A DNA stretch of 6,547 nucleotides from an uncultured Campylobacterota bacterium (GTDB lineage Bacteria > Campylobacterota > Campylobacteria > Campylobacterales > Arcobacteraceae). The translations under genes were made by a program, and so were the position numbers. The stretch is from assembly GCA_903821805.1 (NCBI GenBank), contig CAIJNA010000023.1:1-6547 (forward strand), given 5' to 3'. Below the pieces are notes generated by a model. The model did not search any database. It worked only from the letters and a program-made list of their open reading frames with translations, and was not told where the DNA came from. Of this stretch, positions 6,257 to 6,547 are shown piece after piece. Position 1 is the stretch's first letter. Each line of letters begins with the position of its first letter.

Positions 6257-6547
6257 ATGGAAAAATATTTCAATAGACAAATAAAGCTTTGGGGCTTGGA
6301 AACCCAACAATCACTTCAAGCAAAACATATAGTAATTGTTGGCTGTGGAGGTCTTGGGTGTAGTTTGGGAATAGCTCTTGGAAGTAGCGGAATCGGAAAA
6401 ATTACTTTAATAGATTTTGATGAGGTAGGAGTTCATAATATTCACCGTCAAATTGGATTTAGAGTTGGTGACGAGGGCCAAAAAAAATGTGAAGTTTTAA
6501 AGAATCTAATTATGTCTCGTTGCCAATTTGTAGAAGTAGAATCAATT
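6257..6547 (+). CDS. ThiF/MoeB/HesA family E1-like adenylating enzyme, N-terminal part
   Basis: Only the first 97 codons are in the window; the frame is open to the edge. The fragment is the nucleotide-binding half of an E1-like enzyme, which adenylates the C-terminal glycine of a small ubiquitin-fold sulfur carrier such as ThiS, MoaD or HcyS. Visible signatures are NRQIKLWG at 6-13, where Arg7 reaches into the partner's ATP site; VGCGGLG at 28-34; LIDFDEV at 51-57, with acidic Asp53 and Asp55; HNIHRQ at 60-65, with Asn61 and Arg64; and GQKK at 74-77, with Lys77 in the place of the ATP-binding lysine of MoeB. The start ATG has a weak AAGAAG site 4 nt upstream, overlapping the xseB stop. The C-terminal zinc cysteines and catalytic cysteine lie outside, so ThiF, MoeB, HcyF and tRNA-modifying TcdA types cannot be told apart. 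Its place downstream of metY-metX makes a sulfur-transfer role attractive. Confidence 0.9.
   Translation, partial: MEKYFNRQIKLWGLETQQSLQAKHIVIVGCGGLGCSLGIALGSSGIGKITLIDFDEVGVHNIHRQIGFRVGDEGQKKCEVLKNLIMSRCQFVEVESI

Overview
The window is an AT-rich, densely packed stretch of a Campylobacterota (epsilonproteobacterial) chromosome. The evidence is the low GC, the two promoters whose -10 element lies in the context TAWAATCGC, and the gene order rplY-pth-LptF/G permease, which as I recall also occurs in Campylobacter (Cj0311-Cj0313 region). An Arcobacter-like or Sulfurimonas-like organism is plausible, but genus cannot be fixed from sequence alone. All genes lie on the + strand, and codon and base composition look uniform. 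I see no mobile element, CRISPR array, tRNA or rRNA.

Region 1 (about 50-3522) reads as one transcription unit behind a single promoter at about 56-61. It encodes ribosomal protein bL25 in its long CTC form (rplY), peptidyl-tRNA hydrolase (pth), an LptF/LptG-type LPS-export permease, an MlaE-type phospholipid-transport permease, and a NUDIX hydrolase with a slightly off-consensus Nudix box. Spacings are 4 nt, 13 nt, a 1-nt overlap, and 2 nt (or a 7-nt overlap), so translational coupling is likely. The first two genes serve translation and the next two serve the outer membrane.

Region 2 (about 3533 to the window end) is a second unit with its own promoter, whose -10 is at 3557-3562. It starts with metY (O-acetylhomoserine sulfhydrylase) and metX (homoserine O-acyltransferase). 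Together these make homocysteine by direct sulfhydrylation: MetX activates homoserine and MetY replaces the acyl group with sulfur. Then come xseB (exonuclease VII small subunit) and the first 97 codons of a ThiF/MoeB/HesA-type E1-like adenylating enzyme, cut by the window edge.

The most interesting point is this E1-like enzyme downstream of metY-metX. In Wolinella succinogenes, also a campylobacterotan, MetY takes its sulfur from a protein thiocarboxylate (HcyS) activated by an E1-like enzyme (HcyF). The partial gene here could be such an activator. It could equally be an ordinary ThiF or MoeB homologue, and the sequence that would decide lies outside the window. Everything else is a well-known family in an ordinary setting.
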